Virus record (IMG/VR): IMGVR_UViG_3300021197_000292
Coordinates: 1 to 24,125 of that record
Length of the DNA: 24,125 nt
Strand: one strand, 5' to 3'
DNA from: a virus
How positions within the stretch are numbered: position 1 is the first letter of the stretch; each line of letters begins with the position of its first letter. Shown in pieces: positions 23,024-24,125 of the stretch. Both the position numbers and the translations under genes were made by a program. The notes below the pieces were generated by a model. That model did not search any database and was not told the origin of the DNA. It saw only the letters and a program-made list of their open reading frames with translations.

Positions 23024-24070
23024 TCATTTCATAAACTTCGCGGTCTTGTTGACCCACGAATTGAACTTACTTCTTACTTCAGCCATATTCCCTTCCTGCA
23101 TATGTTCCTTGATAGTGGTTCGTTCATACCACCCACTGTTTCCTATAAGCGATGTAGTGAAATCGACCCACGCTGACACACGCATGGGATGCTCGGGGTC
23201 TTTCAACACATCACGCAACCATAACGCACGTCTCTTAGAATTGCCGTAATGTTCTCTTCTGTATTTATCTAGCTTGCCCCGTTCACCGTAGTTGTATGTG
23301 CCTGTCTCTAGTGGAAGAAGAGGGGTCATAGTGATGCCCCAATCATAGAACTCGTTCATGTGTGTTTTGTATTTGTCTTTCAGTTCCTTGTTCACTCTCG
23401 GCGCAGGGGGCAACGGTAAACCACCACTGTCATGCACCCATTGTTCTTCCCCGATCCTACGGAACACCAACGCAGCACCATCGTCCTTGGCGGTCATCCA
23501 CCCTTGGCGTTCTCGTATATACACGCTCTGTGCATTTGCTCGGCGGTAGTAGGCATCCCAATGTTTCTTGATGGGTGCGGGGACGCTAGTACGTTTAGCT
23601 AGGTAGTATTCCACATCATGCGGTTGACTCCACCGCACACCACGAATACGAATGAAGTGTTTACCATTCTTGTTGACGAACCGTAGTGGGTACGGCAGGT
23701 GACGAGTAAGCATATCGTATATAGAATTGTGATGCCCCCACGGGCCAGAGCCGTTAGCGACCTTAACTGTTTCAGTACCATCCCTGTGTCTGCGCCACAC
23801 TAACGCCGCAAACTGCTCAGTAGAATTAACTGAAGGTTTTACCTTACCACCCCCGTACCAAGGCTGGAACACAGGATCACCATACCCATACCCCTGCATG
23901 ATTGCGTAGCAGTTGCCATTGATCTTGTGGATACGCTCATGCTTGCGGCGTCTGTCACCGATAGGGCGTATGTCGTTTGCCTTACCAAACTTACTACGTA
24001 TCACAGGGGTAGTGTTGTATTGTGTTTCCACGTCTGCGAAACATCTGTGGTTAGTATGTATTAGTGCCAT
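23024..24070 (-). CDS. Unknown basic phage protein, first gene of the leftward train in this window
   Basis: A 348-residue basic protein of unknown function. It is rich in Trp, Tyr, Arg and His (QGYGYGDPVFQPWYGGG; VWRRHRDGTE; GSGPWGHHNSIYDML), with a basic helix near the end (KLDKYRREHYGNSKRRALWL). The composition suggests nucleic acid or nucleoprotein contact, but no motif is recognised. ATG 24070 is chosen because GGAG stands 7 nt upstream; ATGs at 24091 and 24115 lack a binding site. It ends with TGATAA just before palindrome copy 1. The remaining 55 bases to the window edge show only this ribosome binding site. Confidence 0.75.
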   Translation of the reverse strand: MALIHTNHRCFADVETQYNTTPVIRSKFGKANDIRPIGDRRRKHERIHKINGNCYAIMQGYGYGDPVFQPWYGGGKVKPSVNSTEQFAALVWRRHRDGTETVKVANGSGPWGHHNSIYDMLTRHLPYPLRFVNKNGKHFIRIRGVRWSQPHDVEYYLAKRTSVPAPIKKHWDAYYRRANAQSVYIRERQGWMTAKDDGAALVFRRIGEEQWVHDSGGLPLPPAPRVNKELKDKYKTHMNEFYDWGITMTPLLPLETGTYNYGERGKLDKYRREHYGNSKRRALWLRDVLKDPEHPMRVSAWVDFTTSLIGNSGWYERTTIKEHMQEGNMAEVRSKFNSWVNKTAKFMK

Positions 24071-24125
24071 GCTTGGTCTCCATATTCTCATCGGCCTGTA
24101 TCTCCCCCAAGCCATTACAATTATC

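Noticed and set aside
24044-24070. Possible further operator half-sites near the first leftward gene (CACTAATAC, ACTAACC)
   Set aside because: They are direct, not inverted, and lie in the start of the coding sequence.

Overview
The window is a fragment of a tailed double-stranded DNA bacteriophage genome. No ribosomal, metabolic or other host-type gene is present. Coding density is very high, most genes overlap or abut, and the gene set (giant virion-type proteins plus a family A DNA polymerase replication module) is typical of environmental, probably marine, phages of Gram-negative bacteria. The host cannot be read from the sequence. The marine assignment is inferred from the resemblance of several unknown proteins to families common in marine phages.

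Layout: two blocks converge at about position 9600. The left block (1-9581, + strand) holds the end of a late or structural module: a protein whose 5' end lies outside the window, then a 2524-residue giant protein. The giant protein has a membrane-associating N-terminus, an HExxH metallopeptidase-like site and a PLxRFG-like motif. This pair is placed like the internal/ejection proteins of podoviruses. The right block (24070-9666, - strand) is one long early/replication gene train read leftwards. In transcription order it holds: unknown proteins (23024-24070, 22122-22985, 21844-22140), a VRR-NUC nuclease (21431-21739), small coiled-coil, HTH and helical proteins, an OB-like/winged-helix protein, a fused HTH + MazG-like (DUF6378-like) protein, family A DNA polymerase with proofreading exonuclease, a small helical protein, a Cas4/RecB-like Fe-S nuclease, a basic HNH-like protein, an SNF2-type helicase, a conserved coiled-coil protein, a MerR/Xis-like HTH protein, a four-cysteine protein, a gp2.5/DUF2815-like single-strand DNA-binding protein, a primase-polymerase/DUF927-like helicase, and a last small protein. 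A hairpin followed by six T on the - strand (9580-9607) ends this train.

How the genes fit together: prim-pol/helicase, SSB, PolA, SNF2 helicase and the two PD-(D/E)XK nucleases form a nearly self-sufficient replication and recombination set. The MazG-like protein probably acts on the nucleotide pool and is translationally coupled to the polymerase (GTGA overlap). Several small HTH proteins are candidate regulators.

The least ordinary signals are in the few non-coding gaps. A 19-bp palindrome (TGTTAGTG-NNN-CACTAACA) occurs twice exactly, directly upstream of two ribosome binding sites, and a third time with one mismatch. A 73-nt structured element, closed by a 9-bp stem and partly tRNA-like, sits at 20658-20730. 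An interleaved double inverted repeat fills the gap between the SSB gene and the primase-helicase gene. In the proteins, the polymerase carries Leu at the Pol I Phe762 position, a small basic HNH-like protein carries an EF-hand-like loop, and two neighbouring unknown proteins share a C-terminal module.
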